Counted from the stretch's first letter, positions 50,689-60,932 are shown. The stretch is 64,000 bases of DNA from JAFGXT01 sp963677165 (GCA_963677165.2 CAXXSX010000002.1:248001-312000); one strand, 5' to 3'. Program-made: numbers and translations. Notes: generated by a model from the sequence alone, not told the origin.

Positions 50689-51933
50689 ATGAAAGTTACA
50701 TTTAGCGCAATTCTTATGCTTTCCGCCCTGTATGCTCAGTGCGCCGGTGCTGATGGGGGCTTGAAAAAGTTCATGGCAAAAGCCGGCAAACAGCGGGTGG
50801 CGGTTGTCGCCTTTGGGGACAGCAATCAGGTATTCGGCGGTCACGGGTGGCGGAAATATATGGCCGAAGCCATCAAAAAACAGTTCGGGTCATATGGTAC
50901 CGGACTGGTGCAAGTGAAGGATCGTATGGCGTCATGGGCAAAATTCCAGGGCTCCATTAATAAGGGTGCTCCCGATGCTCTCGCGGGGAAATTGTTCAGT
51001 TACTGGTATCTTCCGGCCGGAGAAAAGCAGAAGGCGGACTGGAACATTACCGGATTCGAAGTGCCGGCCGGTCAGCCGTTCGATATTACCGCAAAACTCA
51101 AATTCCGCATCCGCTACGCCACGTTCACAGAGGGAAACGGTTCTTTTCGTCCGGCAGTCCGATTCAATCGTCCACCCTGGAAAACATTCAAACGCGCCTC
51201 GGCTCCGGTGTCAACCAAGGGCGATTCCGTCGCAATGAAAGAGTATGACATGACCATTGACGCAGACAAGACACGAACTACCAAGATCCTGTTTTCCGTG
51301 TCTCAGGTAGGGACAATGATCAAGAGTCCGTTCCTCGGGGAATTCATGTCGGTTGAAGGCGTTGATAAAGCTAACGGCTGTACATATCAGACTATGTACG
51401 GTGTGGGCGGTCATTCGCTGCTTGAGATGCTCAACTTTGTCCGGAAGAAAGGAGAAGATGCCGTAGCCGGGTACTTTGATTTTATCAGAGGCTCACTCAA
51501 CGGCGACAAGTCCTGTGCTGTAATCATCAATTCCGGACTCAATGACCGGAATCGGAAAATTACTTCGATCGGCCCGGAAAAGAAGCATATGGCCAATACC
51601 GGACCGGGTTATAAAGACAACCTGAAAGGTTTAGCAATGTTTCTGGAAAAATGCTGGATTAAAGCCGGAGGCACAAAAGATACCATTCATTTCATTTTTA
51701 TTCCAAGTCATCCGATTTCAACCCCGGACGATGTCAAGCTGGTGGCATACCGTAAGGCGGCACTGGAGCTGGCCAAAGAAATGGATAACGCTTCGGCGAT
51801 CATGCTCCCGGAACTGGTTTCTCAGGCAACCATGAAAAGCAACGGTTATTACGATAAAAGGGGCAATGCTCATTTGACCCGGAAAGGCTATACGACTCTT
51901 TCCGAAGCGGTTGTAAAAGCCATGACAAAATAA
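50689..51933 (+). CDS. Secreted SGNH/GDSL-type hydrolase
   Basis: A 414-residue protein with a signal peptide (1-20). Block I: V-V-A-F-G-D-S-N with Ser45 as nucleophile; block III: N-S-G-L-N-D-R-N; block V: N-A-H-L-T-R-K-G-Y with the catalytic His. A beta-rich insert of about 100 residues (150-250) lies inside the fold and is unusual. AAGGAGAAAC precedes the ATG. Probably a carbohydrate esterase that removes acyl groups from the glycan bound or cut by its operon partners. Last gene of the row. Confidence 0.82.
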   Translation: MKVTFSAILMLSALYAQCAGADGGLKKFMAKAGKQRVAVVAFGDSNQVFGGHGWRKYMAEAIKKQFGSYGTGLVQVKDRMASWAKFQGSINKGAPDALAGKLFSYWYLPAGEKQKADWNITGFEVPAGQPFDITAKLKFRIRYATFTEGNGSFRPAVRFNRPPWKTFKRASAPVSTKGDSVAMKEYDMTIDADKTRTTKILFSVSQVGTMIKSPFLGEFMSVEGVDKANGCTYQTMYGVGGHSLLEMLNFVRKKGEDAVAGYFDFIRGSLNGDKSCAVIINSGLNDRNRKITSIGPEKKHMANTGPGYKDNLKGLAMFLEKCWIKAGGTKDTIHFIFIPSHPISTPDDVKLVAYRKAALELAKEMDNASAIMLPELVSQATMKSNGYYDKRGNAHLTRKGYTTLSEAVVKAMTK

Positions 51934-52611
51934 TTTCTCGATAATGTGCCAAAAGTTGTGATGGAAAGCTGTAGGAGTTATTTGTTTCAAGGATTAAGGT
52001 AGATGGGTTAATGGTCATAAGCAAGTTGAAGCAAAGATTTTTGCTTGCGTAACGGGTAGTGTTTGGGCGTGAGCCAGTAGCTTGCGATCTCCGAGCGCAA
52101 ATAGCAATATTGCTGTTATCGTGTGGATTTACGCTTAATCGTTATAAAGTCACGAATAACTTGAAATAGATGTTTTTAAGAATTCGTGTCTACGGCGTTT
52201 GTGGCAGACGTGCTTTATGCGCTCGGAGATCGCATGCTACTCAGGAAAACCGTTTTGCAACGTAACAGTAGTAAGCATGACTTTTCGTTGTATCACAAAA
52301 TTTGGCACATTAACAATTTCTCTCTCTATGCTGGAGTATTTTTCTCGTTCAGAAAAATACTGCCGCGCTGATGCGCGGAAGTGGTTTCGTTGAAACCTGT
52401 CATATTTGCGTTTACGAAAGAGTGAGATTACACATTTTTACTGCAATTACTGTAATATTTTTCCGGTCAAGCAGCGTGCTATTGACTAAATGGATATTCT
52501 CGGCTATAATATTTTAGCTTAGTCAATCAGAGGATAAGGGATTTTTGTGTCTTATTCCGGGAAAATGAGAACCGTAAACATTAGCAGTGCGTTTACTGTA
52601 TTGAGGAAAAC
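51934..52611. other. Noncoding region with R1 core copy d
   Basis: No gene. It holds the repeat at 52077-52240 and an AT-rich stretch before the YyaL-type gene. TTGACT (52491) with TATAAT (52506) is not correctly spaced, so no promoter is claimed. Confidence 0.5.
52077..52240. repeat. R1 core element, copy d
   Basis: Arms GTAGCTTGCGATCTCCGAGC (start) and GCTCGGAGATCGCATGCTAC (end) are inverted repeats with one mismatch. The arm sequence differs from copies a-c, but the two arms still match each other. Interior ATCGTGTGGATTTA and GTCACGAATAACTT match the other copies. Confidence 0.87.
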
Positions 52612-54738
52612 ATGAGAAAACACCAGATCATTATGATTCTGGCGATTATAATGCCGATAATGACCGGAATGGCCGGGGATGTGAGTATTGAAAACAAACC
52701 GATGAATCATTTACGCAATCAAAAGAGTGCATATTTGCGTCAGCACGTTTACCAACCGGTGGATTGGTATCCGTGGGGAAAAGAGGCGTTTGCCAAAGCC
52801 AAAGCCGAGAATAAACCGATATTTCTGTCGATCGGATACTCCACCTGTCATTGGTGCCATGTGATGGCACAAAAATGCTTTGAAAATCCGAAGGTCGCGG
52901 AAGCGCTCAATAAAACCTTTGTCTGCATCAAAGTTGACCGGGAAGAACGTCCGGATATAGACGCTGTATATATGCGGGTGTGCCAGATTCTCACAGGCAG
53001 CGGCGGATGGCCATTGAACATAATAATGACTCCGGATATGGAGCCGATATCCGCGGCAACATATATCCCCCCGGAAACGCTGATCAATATATCTGACAGG
53101 ATCGGATATTTATGGAAGAACAACCGGAAGCAGTTGTTTGCAGACGCCAAAGCCATTACGGAACACCTGAAAAAGGCCAATCATGGAGAAATTCGTGATG
53201 ACGCGTTTGTATCGGGAATTGAGAACGCTGCGGTTGTTAAACTGCAGGGTTTATATGATAGCGAAAATGGTGGATTTGGCAAAGCTCCGAAATTTCCCAG
53301 TCCTCAACGATTAATGTTTTTACATCGGTACTGGTATGCTACCAGTGATGCTGATGCTCTGAAACTGAGCGAAAAAACTTTGATTGCAATGCGTCTTGGC
53401 GGAATATATGATCATCTTGATTCCGGTTTTCATCGTTATACCATTGATGAAAAATGGCGGGTGCCGCATTTTGAGAAGATGCTTTACGACCAGGCTATGC
53501 TTGTTATGGCATACACTGAATTCTTTCAGATATCGGGAAATCCCTTCTTCGGTGATACAGCTAAGGATGTTATCAGCTATGTGATGCGTACGCTGAGCTC
53601 GCCGGATGGAGGTTTTTATTCTGCAGAAGACGCTGATCCGGAGTATTATCTTTTTCGATATTCACGCCTCAGGGCAATCCTGTCGCAGGAAGAACTGGAA
53701 TTGGCAGGAAAGATATACAATTTTAATCCGGAAGGTAACTTTGTTCCTGAATCTGGTCAAAATCTTGAGAAATACAATATTATCTATCTGAAAAAACCTG
53801 TTTTCTCTCTGGCGGAAACGTTAAATACCTCTCCTGTTCTTCTTCGAAATTTCGATCGGAAAATTCGCGCTGTTCTTTCAGGAGAACGACAGCAGAAAAA
53901 TCATCCGTTTAAGGATACAAAGATAATTGCTGGGTGGAATGGGTTGATGATTGCCGCTCTGGCAAAAGCGTCGAGTGCTTTTGACTCTGACCAATACATT
54001 GGAGTTGCGGAAAAGGCTGCACGGCTGATTTCCACGAAGCTGATCAAACCCGATGGTGGTATGTATCATTGTTTAATTGACGGACAGCCTTCCGGTGATG
54101 GTGTACTCGATGATTATGCATACTATATCTGGGGATTGCTTGAACTTTACAAAAACACTTATAATCCGTCCTGGCTGGAACTGGCTGAAAAGCTTGTACA
54201 TTACGTTTCAAACCATTTTACCGATGAACAGAGGGGCGGATTCCTTGACACTGCCGATAATGCGGAAAAACTTCTGATCAGGCCCCGTTCCGTTTATGAT
54301 AGTGCGATTCCTTCCGGGAATACGGTCATGATGCTGAATTTACTGAGGCTTGGGGCTCTTACTGAAAATGTCGAGTTTATTTCTACTGCTGAGAAGATCG
54401 GTACAGCCATGGCTACAGAAACGAACCGGTCGCCGGAAAATGTTTCCCTGGTGATTTGTTCGCTGATGTTTGCCAAGTATCCGCCGTGGCAGGTTATTGT
54501 TGTGGGCCGACGCGGCGACGAGGACACGGAAAAGATGTTGAAAATGCTTCGTAAGCCTTTTGCGCCTTTTACCTGTGTTCGTTATCTGGAAGCCGGTAAA
54601 AACGGATTTTCCGCTGATGGAAACCACCAGATGAAAAATGCCGTCTGTACCGTTTATATCTGCCGAAACCGTGCCTGCCTGCCGCCGATTCACGATCCGG
54701 CAGAAGTTGCCAGAGAGTTGAAGATCAAACAGCCTTGA
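52612..54738 (+). CDS. YyaL/SPATA20-type thioredoxin-fold protein
   Basis: A 708-residue protein of the DUF255/YyaL family: a thioredoxin-like N-terminal domain (about 28-190) with C79-H-W-C82 and the family strings N-H-L-R-N-Q-K-S-A-Y-L, Q-P-V-D-W-Y-P-W and D-R-E-E-R-P-D-I-D, then an (alpha/alpha)6 barrel like that of glycan epimerases and hydrolases (about 200-690). Residues 1-21 are hydrophobic and could be a signal peptide, which would put it in the periplasm; many homologues are cytoplasmic. Exact activity is unknown for the family. Confidence 0.92.
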   Translation: MRKHQIIMILAIIMPIMTGMAGDVSIENKPMNHLRNQKSAYLRQHVYQPVDWYPWGKEAFAKAKAENKPIFLSIGYSTCHWCHVMAQKCFENPKVAEALNKTFVCIKVDREERPDIDAVYMRVCQILTGSGGWPLNIIMTPDMEPISAATYIPPETLINISDRIGYLWKNNRKQLFADAKAITEHLKKANHGEIRDDAFVSGIENAAVVKLQGLYDSENGGFGKAPKFPSPQRLMFLHRYWYATSDADALKLSEKTLIAMRLGGIYDHLDSGFHRYTIDEKWRVPHFEKMLYDQAMLVMAYTEFFQISGNPFFGDTAKDVISYVMRTLSSPDGGFYSAEDADPEYYLFRYSRLRAILSQEELELAGKIYNFNPEGNFVPESGQNLEKYNIIYLKKPVFSLAETLNTSPVLLRNFDRKIRAVLSGERQQKNHPFKDTKIIAGWNGLMIAALAKASSAFDSDQYIGVAEKAARLISTKLIKPDGGMYHCLIDGQPSGDGVLDDYAYYIWGLLELYKNTYNPSWLELAEKLVHYVSNHFTDEQRGGFLDTADNAEKLLIRPRSVYDSAIPSGNTVMMLNLLRLGALTENVEFISTAEKIGTAMATETNRSPENVSLVICSLMFAKYPPWQVIVVGRRGDEDTEKMLKMLRKPFAPFTCVRYLEAGKNGFSADGNHQMKNAVCTVYICRNRACLPPIHDPAEVARELKIKQP

Positions 54739-54744
54739 CGGTTA

Positions 54745-57015
54745 TTATCCGCACTTGCTGTAGCCGCAGCTCAGGCATTTCAAGCAGTTTTCCTGTGAGA
54801 GCAAAGCCTTTTCATTGCAGCTAGGGCAAAACATCAGATTGCTGCCATGACCGTTGCTGATTGGTGAACTGGCCTGGAGCTGTTTGGTGTCTTTTTGTTT
54901 GTCCATCAGACCGATTTTGCTTAGATGTTTTTCGATCACTCGTCCGATGTCGGCTGCCAGAGATGGAACATAGCCTCCTTCGGAGAAGTAACCGCCATTC
55001 GGGTCATAAATGCTTTTTAGTTCATTTACCAGGAAGCAGGGACTTGTGTCATGGCGGAATACCGCGGAAATCAATCTGGTCATTGCAACGATCCAGCTGA
55101 AGTGCTGCAGGTTCTTGGTGTTGATGAATAACTCGTAAGGGCGACGAGAGCCGTCATCATTTATTATATCATTGATTGTAACATAGAGTGCGTCGGTTTC
55201 CAGTGGGGTCTTAATTTTATAAGTTGTGCCCTCCAGTTCTAGCGGACGTCCGACTCTTGTCGTTACTTCCGGTACCGGTTCTTTTTTCTTATCGCTGTCC
55301 TTCACGAGTACGCCGGTGATATGTTCAGATGGACGGAATGTTGTGCATCCTTTCAAACCGCTGTCATAAGCTTTGATATAAATGTCCTTGAAATCCTCAA
55401 AAGGATAATCAGCGGGAACGTTGATTGTTTTCGAGATCGAACTGTCAACAAATTTTTGCAGCGCGGCCTGGATCTTGATATGGTCCTCGGGAGAGATATT
55501 GTCGACCGAGATGAAATATTCCGGCAGGTCTTCGGTTGAGAGCTCAGGCTTTTTGGTATGCTCCGCATATTTTTTGAATGCGTAGTCCATCACTCGCATT
55601 TCAGTCACGTCTTCTTCCGTGGTATTTCTGATTTTCCGGGTATAACTGTAGGCAAATACCGGCTCCAGTCCGCTGGACACGTTTTCCGCGAACAGACTGA
55701 TGGTCCCGGTTGGCGCGATAGAGGTCAGATGTGAGTTGCGCAGACCGTATTTCTGGATTTTTTCGCGTAGCTCTTCGGGCAGCGTCTGGATGAATTTTCC
55801 AGCGCAGTATTTTTCCGCGTCAAACAATTCAAACACACCTTTTTCCTGTCCGAGTTCAATACTGGTTTCATATGCGGCGCAGGTGATGGTCTTCATGATC
55901 TTTTCCGCCATTGCGGCTGATTCATCCGACCCATAGACCATTTTCAGGAAAATAAACATATCTGCGAGGCCGGTGATCCCGATTCCCATGCGGCGTTTGC
56001 TTTTTGCTTCCTGTCGCTGTTGTTCCAGCGGATAGTTGCTCAACTCAATAACGTTGTCAAGCATTCTGACCGCGACCCGGGTAACGTCCGCAATTCCGTC
56101 GAAATCAACCTTGGCTTTTGCCGTAAAAGGGTTTTTGACGAACCGGGTGAGATTAATTGATCCCAGCAGGCAGGCGCCGTAAGGCGGCAGCGGCTGCTCT
56201 CCGCAAGGATTTGTTGCGCGGATATCTTCGCAGTACCACAGGTTATTCTTATCATTGATCCGGTCAATAAGGATAAAGCCCGGTTCGGCGTAATCATAGG
56301 TGGATTTCATGATGGTGTCCCACAATTCGCCAGCATGGATTGTCTTGTGAACTTTTCCGTCGAACACCAGTTCCCATGGCTCGCGATTTTTTACCGCCTG
56401 CATAAATTTATCGGTGATGGCTACAGACAGGTTAAACATGCGGAGTCTGGCGTTTTCGCGCTTTGCAGTGATGAATTCTTCTATGTCTGGATGATCACAA
56501 CGCATCACACCCATTTGCGCTCCACGGCGCTGTCCAGCGCTCATAATGGTACGGCAGGTGGAGTCCAGCACCTGCATAAAGCTGATCGGACCGGAAGATT
56601 CGGCTTCGCAGCCGCGAATCATTGAGCCTTTTGGACGCAGCGTGGAGAAGTCAAAACCAACTCCGCCGCCTTGTTTCTGAGTCATTGCCGATTCTTTTAC
56701 CGTGTCAAAAATGCCTTCGATTGAATCTTCGATCTTGTTCATTACATAACAGTTGAACATCGTGGTTTCTTCACGGCTGGTTCCGGCGTTGGCGATAATG
56801 CGTCCCCCCGGCAGAAATTTAAAATCTTTCAGGATATCATAGAATTTATTTTCCCAGAGATCGCTGTCCTTTTCTGCTTGTGCGGCGGCATGGGCCACGC
56901 GGTGCCACGTATCTTCATAGCATTCGTCTGCGTTGATGCTTTCACTGCCGTTGTAGCGGTATTTGCGGTCCCAGATTTCCCGACTGATATCATTTACTAT
57001 CGATGACTTTTTCAT
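54745..57015 (-). CDS. nrdJ: B12-dependent (class II) ribonucleotide reductase
   Basis: A 756-residue enzyme reducing ribonucleotides to deoxyribonucleotides with adenosylcobalamin, oxygen-independent. Landmarks: F-N-C-Y-V-M (redox Cys), G-G-V-G-F-D-F-S-x-L-R, A-T-N-P-C-G-E-Q-P-L-P (radical Cys and Glu), G-I-G-I-T-G-L-A-D, S-H-L-T-S-I-A-P-T-G-T-I-S. The C-terminus has C-P-S-C and C-L-S-C-G-Y-S-K-C-G, the zinc/redox tail that recycles the active site. Convergent with the YyaL-type gene 6 bp away. NrdR-box-like sites upstream suggest NrdR control. Confidence 0.97.
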   Translation of the reverse strand: MKKSSIVNDISREIWDRKYRYNGSESINADECYEDTWHRVAHAAAQAEKDSDLWENKFYDILKDFKFLPGGRIIANAGTSREETTMFNCYVMNKIEDSIEGIFDTVKESAMTQKQGGGVGFDFSTLRPKGSMIRGCEAESSGPISFMQVLDSTCRTIMSAGQRRGAQMGVMRCDHPDIEEFITAKRENARLRMFNLSVAITDKFMQAVKNREPWELVFDGKVHKTIHAGELWDTIMKSTYDYAEPGFILIDRINDKNNLWYCEDIRATNPCGEQPLPPYGACLLGSINLTRFVKNPFTAKAKVDFDGIADVTRVAVRMLDNVIELSNYPLEQQRQEAKSKRRMGIGITGLADMFIFLKMVYGSDESAAMAEKIMKTITCAAYETSIELGQEKGVFELFDAEKYCAGKFIQTLPEELREKIQKYGLRNSHLTSIAPTGTISLFAENVSSGLEPVFAYSYTRKIRNTTEEDVTEMRVMDYAFKKYAEHTKKPELSTEDLPEYFISVDNISPEDHIKIQAALQKFVDSSISKTINVPADYPFEDFKDIYIKAYDSGLKGCTTFRPSEHITGVLVKDSDKKKEPVPEVTTRVGRPLELEGTTYKIKTPLETDALYVTINDIINDDGSRRPYELFINTKNLQHFSWIVAMTRLISAVFRHDTSPCFLVNELKSIYDPNGGYFSEGGYVPSLAADIGRVIEKHLSKIGLMDKQKDTKQLQASSPISNGHGSNLMFCPSCNEKALLSQENCLKCLSCGYSKCG

Positions 57016-57104
57016 CGTTCTCCCTTCATATGGATTTTATCATTAAAGTTGCCCTGCATCATATGTTTACAAAAGAAGCAAGACTGTTTTTTGATTTACT
57101 GCGA

Positions 57105-57161
57105 CCACAATATATATGAATAATTTTAAAAATCAAATTAAAAATGCACTATATATTGAAA
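57105..57161 (-). promoter_or_regulatory. Pair of NrdR-box-like sites upstream of nrdJ
   Basis: CCACAATATATATGAA (57105-57120) and GCACTATATATTGAAA (57146-57161) resemble the NrdR box (ACACTATATATAGTGT type). The cores are 41 bp apart, four helical turns, so both would lie on one face of the DNA. They are 90-146 bp before the nrdJ start. Confidence 0.65.
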
Positions 57162-57358
57162 TAACACTGTACTGGTATCATTATTCTAATGGTGTATGAA
57201 AATACTTCCACTCAGGGAGGATGATCCATTATTCCCGACTCCTAAAGTTCCGATGTTCTTTTAAACTTTTTTATATTTGCATGTTGGATTGATCATGTTA
57301 ACAGTGTATCGTAGTTTCTAATAACAGTTTAAGATTGTAAAAGTAGTATGGAGTTGTT

Positions 57359-57859
57359 ATGAAAAAATTATTGATTGGTTGCGGTGGTGTTGGTTTATGT
57401 TTCCTGTTTTTTATTATTAGTATCATATGTCTAATGTTTTATTCTGAATCCAAGGAGTTTATCGTTCCGGGGCATAGAGAAATTACGTTGGACCATTCCG
57501 GCGAGCATGAGATATTTTACAACTTCCACAGTTCGGAATTTGAGGGTCATGCTTATCACACTCCGCAGGATTTCCCGGATAAACTGCAAATCAAACTTTT
57601 TGACCAGGCAGGAAAACCAATAGTTTGGCACCGGATTAAAACTTTAAACTTCAAAGATAGTTCCGGCAATATTAAAGTCGGTAACTTTTCGGTTGACAAA
57701 CCGGGCAAAGTTACGATTGAAAGCAGTGGAATTGAAGAAAAAAGACTTTTCTCTATATCGAAATCAATTGATAACTGGATATCTATAATTGTGTGGACCT
57801 TTGCCGGAATGGTATTTGTCGTCGTATTTATACCGACTTTTTTTACTTTACGAAGTTAA
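57359..57859 (+). CDS. Hypothetical membrane protein with external domain
   Basis: A 166-residue protein with an N-terminal membrane helix (about 5-27), a beta-rich middle (about 33-130; E-I-T-L-D-H-S-G-E-H-E-I-F-Y) and a second helix near the end (about 138-160). The middle looks like a small beta-sandwich facing outside. No family recognised. Single gene; start ATG chosen because it begins the hydrophobic signal region. Confidence 0.62.
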   Translation: MKKLLIGCGGVGLCFLFFIISIICLMFYSESKEFIVPGHREITLDHSGEHEIFYNFHSSEFEGHAYHTPQDFPDKLQIKLFDQAGKPIVWHRIKTLNFKDSSGNIKVGNFSVDKPGKVTIESSGIEEKRLFSISKSIDNWISIIVWTFAGMVFVVVFIPTFFTLRS

Positions 57860-58517
57860 TGAAGTAATAAATAGCCACGCCGAAGTATGAAGAACGCTCT
57901 TATAAAGAGCAGCTCCTACTTCAGCAACTCGTATTGCATACGGTTCTTCTGAGGCAGAATGTGCTGTTGTCGCATACGCCGTAGACACGAATTTTCCATC
58001 TTTTTGCGCAAGGGCGCTCTTATTAAGAACTGCCCCTACTAGGTGGCGGCCTTATTGGTAGGGGCGATTTTCGATGAAAACACCCGCCACACCAGCGGCA
58101 TATACCTCATACACGCAATATTTTTATATTGGCTTGACGGATCAGGTTCTGATGCCATTGGCGGCAAAGTTCTGTGACAGAGCACCCTCCAATAACATAC
58201 ATATTATTGAGGAATTACGCAAAAACGCCGGAGCCTGGGTGTAGACTCCGGCAAACGAGGAAGAAATATTTTTTTCTCCGGCAGAAAGTACTAGCGCTAT
58301 CCGTCGTGCTAATTCAAAAGTCTGGGCCGCACCATTTTCACATTCGCATCGCTTTGCCCGCTTAGTAAAAATGGTATTAACGTGTTAACCGTTTGTTATT
58401 AATTAACACCGCAGATAAATACCTATTGCCTTCGGCAAGCGCTCATCGCCGCGCGGCTACTTCTCTATCGCCGTACGCCCCGGTGCGAAGTAGTCGCTTC
58501 GCGGCTTTTTTTCTTTT
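57860..58517. other. Noncoding region, mosaic of repeat pieces
   Basis: No intact gene. Near-direct repeats GCTCTTATAAAGAGC...CCTAC (57891-57912) and GCTCTTATTAAGAAC...CCTAC (about 58017-58040); an R1-like piece (ACGCCGTAGACACGAATT near 57976); a gene fragment (58101-58174); a hairpin GCCGGAG/CTCCGGC (58227-58233, 58246-58252); and GCGAAG/CTTCGC (58485-58490, 58497-58502) followed by GGC and seven T, whose end resembles 15448-15466. Confidence 0.6.
58101..58174 (-). pseudogene. Fragment of the STAS-like gene (3' end only)
   Basis: Read on the minus strand, this matches the last 21 codons of the gene at 28197-28538 (L-C-x-Q-W-H-Q-N-L-I-R-Q then A-N-I-K-I-L-R-V, stop at 58109-58107) with one amino-acid change (His to Arg) in that stretch, plus a few bases after the stop. 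Upstream similarity ends abruptly. Confidence 0.85.
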
Positions 58518-60932
58518 TTATATAACTACATCTATATTAATTTCACTTCTGCCGTTGGCCGGAACTTCTTTCCCGGTAAAAGGTTGTCCGTCGACTTTTG
58601 CAAAAGGCTCGGAACCGCAGGAAATACTGATATTATAAATCGTTCCACGATAGACACGGCGTATTTTTATATCACCGATCTCAGTGCAGGTTTTCGGATC
58701 AATGATCAATCCGTGATAGCCCGGACGAATCCCAAGTATATAGTTTGCCATTGCCACATAGTTCCATGCGGCGGTACCGGTCAGCCAGCTGTTTTTTGCT
58801 TCGCCGTGATTCTGTGCCGCTTTACCACCGATCATCTGGGCATAAACATAGGGTTCCTGTTTGTGTAGCTCGCTAATCTCTTCACGATACGCCGGACAAA
58901 TTCGTTTGTAGTAGTCAAACGCGTATTCGCGATTATCCATCATGGCTTCGGCTATCATTATCCACGGGTTGGTATGACAGAAAATACCGCCGTTTTCTTT
59001 GTAACCAGGGGGATATGACGATACTTCACCCAGTTCGAGATGGTAGTCGGAATACGGCGGATGCTGAAGGACAAGTCCATGCGGAGTAGCAAGATGTTCA
59101 CGAACCGAATCAAGTGCAGTACGGGCAAAACCGTCGTCATGTCCAATTCCAGCCATGACACACCAGCCCTGAGACTCAATGTAAATTTTCCCTTCGTCAC
59201 ATTCGTTTGAACCGACTTTGCTGCCGAAAGAATCATATGCACGAACAAACCATTGCGGATCACGGCCATGCTGATTAACCGCTTTGACAATCTTATCGGC
59301 AGCGCCCATAACTTCTGACGCATCAGAAGCCCGGTCCAGCGCGTTAAGCAATCCGGCAAATTCACGAGCGGCATAAACAAACAACCCGGCAATCATTACG
59401 GATTCGGCAACCTTGCCCTCCCCGCTACCGGTAGTTTGGAAGCTTTCTCCAGGCTCTTTTGAGAAACAGTTCAAATTCAGACAGTCATTCCAGTCGGCTC
59501 GACCGATCAGGGGCAGTCCGTGGGGGCCAAGACGTTCAAGGTTGAAACGATGCGAACGAAACAGATGGTCAAGCAACGGTTGTGCAAGCTCTTCCTTATT
59601 TTCATACGGTACAAGTTCATCAAGAATCGCGAAATCACCGGTTTCACGGATATAGGCACAAACGCCAAGGATCAGCCACTGTGGGTCATCGTTAAAGTTA
59701 CCGCCAATATCAGAGTTGCCGCGCTTGGTCAGCGGCTGATACTGATGATACGCACCACCGGATGCAAGTTGCGTTGCTGCCAGATCAAGAATGCGCTGTT
59801 TCGCACGCTCCGGCGCCATATGGACAAATCCCAACAGATCCTGGTTGGAGTCGCGGAATCCCATGCCGCGACCGATACCGGATTCAAAGTAAGAGGCACT
59901 ACGCGACATATTAAAGGTGATCATGCACTGGTAGGGATGCCAAATATTGACCATCCGCGCGACTTTTTCATTTTCACACTCAATCTGAAAAGGCTCAAGA
60001 GTTTTATCCCAGTATTCTTTTAATGCACTCAGCGCTGTTTCAACAGATTCAGAAGAAGCAAAACGCCCCATCTGTTCATGCGCTTTTTCTTTATTGATCA
60101 ATCCATCCGACGTAAACTTGGACTCCTCGGCATTTTCCACATACCCCAGCAGAAAAACATATTCCTTGTTTTCGCCTGGGGCCAACTCCAGTTCGATGCA
60201 ATGCGAAGCAATCGGAGACCAGCCGGAAGCCATTGAATTGGAGCATTTACCATCCACAACCGCTTTAGGGTCACTAAGATCATTATAAGCACCAATGAAC
60301 GATTCACGGTCAGTATCGAAAGAATCAGCTTCCGCATTGACAGTATAGTATGCAAAGTGGTCGCGACGTTCACGGTATTCAGTTTTATGATAAATAGCAG
60401 AACCTTCGACTTCGATTTCGCCGCAGCTCAAATTACGTTGAAAATTACGGTCATCTTCATCGGCGTTCCACAGGCAGAATTCAACAAATGAGAACAGCTT
60501 CAGCTTTTTGATTTTATTGGAATTATTACACAGTTTTACCCGGCGAATTTCTACATTTTCGCCCACCGGCACAAAAAACGTGATGTCAGATCGAATACTG
60601 TTTTTTTCCGCCGAAATAACGGTATAGCCCAATCCATGACGACATTCATAAAAGTCCAGCGGAGTTCGTACAGGCTGCCAGGTTGGACTCCAGAACATAT
60701 CGTCCTCTTTGAGATAGAAGTACCGGCCATTTGAATCCTGTGGAATATTATTGTAGCGGTAGCGCGTAATACGCCGCATCTTTGCGTCGCGATAAAAATT
60801 ATATCCTCCAGCCGTATTGGAAATAATCCCAAACATTGCCTCCGAACCAAGATAATTGATCCACGGCATCGGAGTTTTCGGAGTCTCTATCACATACTCC
60901 CTTCTTTCATCATCAAAATGCCCAAACTTCAT
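58518..60932 (-). CDS. Cellobiose phosphorylase (GH94)
   Basis: An 804-residue cytoplasmic enzyme splitting cellobiose with phosphate into glucose 1-phosphate and glucose. It matches the family throughout: M-K-F-G-H-F-D-D start, P-W-I-N-Y-L-G, N-T-A-G-G-Y-N-F-Y-R-D-A, G-R-G-M-G-F-R-D-S-N-Q-D, R-A-D-W-N-D-C-L-N at 478-486 with the catalytic Asp in W-N-D (Asp483), and W-L-T-G-T-A-A-W-N. The C-terminal beta domain is complete. Ribosome site AGGAG. A GntR-LacI regulator gene lies upstream on the same strand behind two repeats. Related disaccharide specificities (laminaribiose, cellodextrin) are less likely. Confidence 0.92.
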   Translation of the reverse strand: MKFGHFDDERREYVIETPKTPMPWINYLGSEAMFGIISNTAGGYNFYRDAKMRRITRYRYNNIPQDSNGRYFYLKEDDMFWSPTWQPVRTPLDFYECRHGLGYTVISAEKNSIRSDITFFVPVGENVEIRRVKLCNNSNKIKKLKLFSFVEFCLWNADEDDRNFQRNLSCGEIEVEGSAIYHKTEYRERRDHFAYYTVNAEADSFDTDRESFIGAYNDLSDPKAVVDGKCSNSMASGWSPIASHCIELELAPGENKEYVFLLGYVENAEESKFTSDGLINKEKAHEQMGRFASSESVETALSALKEYWDKTLEPFQIECENEKVARMVNIWHPYQCMITFNMSRSASYFESGIGRGMGFRDSNQDLLGFVHMAPERAKQRILDLAATQLASGGAYHQYQPLTKRGNSDIGGNFNDDPQWLILGVCAYIRETGDFAILDELVPYENKEELAQPLLDHLFRSHRFNLERLGPHGLPLIGRADWNDCLNLNCFSKEPGESFQTTGSGEGKVAESVMIAGLFVYAAREFAGLLNALDRASDASEVMGAADKIVKAVNQHGRDPQWFVRAYDSFGSKVGSNECDEGKIYIESQGWCVMAGIGHDDGFARTALDSVREHLATPHGLVLQHPPYSDYHLELGEVSSYPPGYKENGGIFCHTNPWIMIAEAMMDNREYAFDYYKRICPAYREEISELHKQEPYVYAQMIGGKAAQNHGEAKNSWLTGTAAWNYVAMANYILGIRPGYHGLIIDPKTCTEIGDIKIRRVYRGTIYNISISCGSEPFAKVDGQPFTGKEVPANGRSEINIDVVI

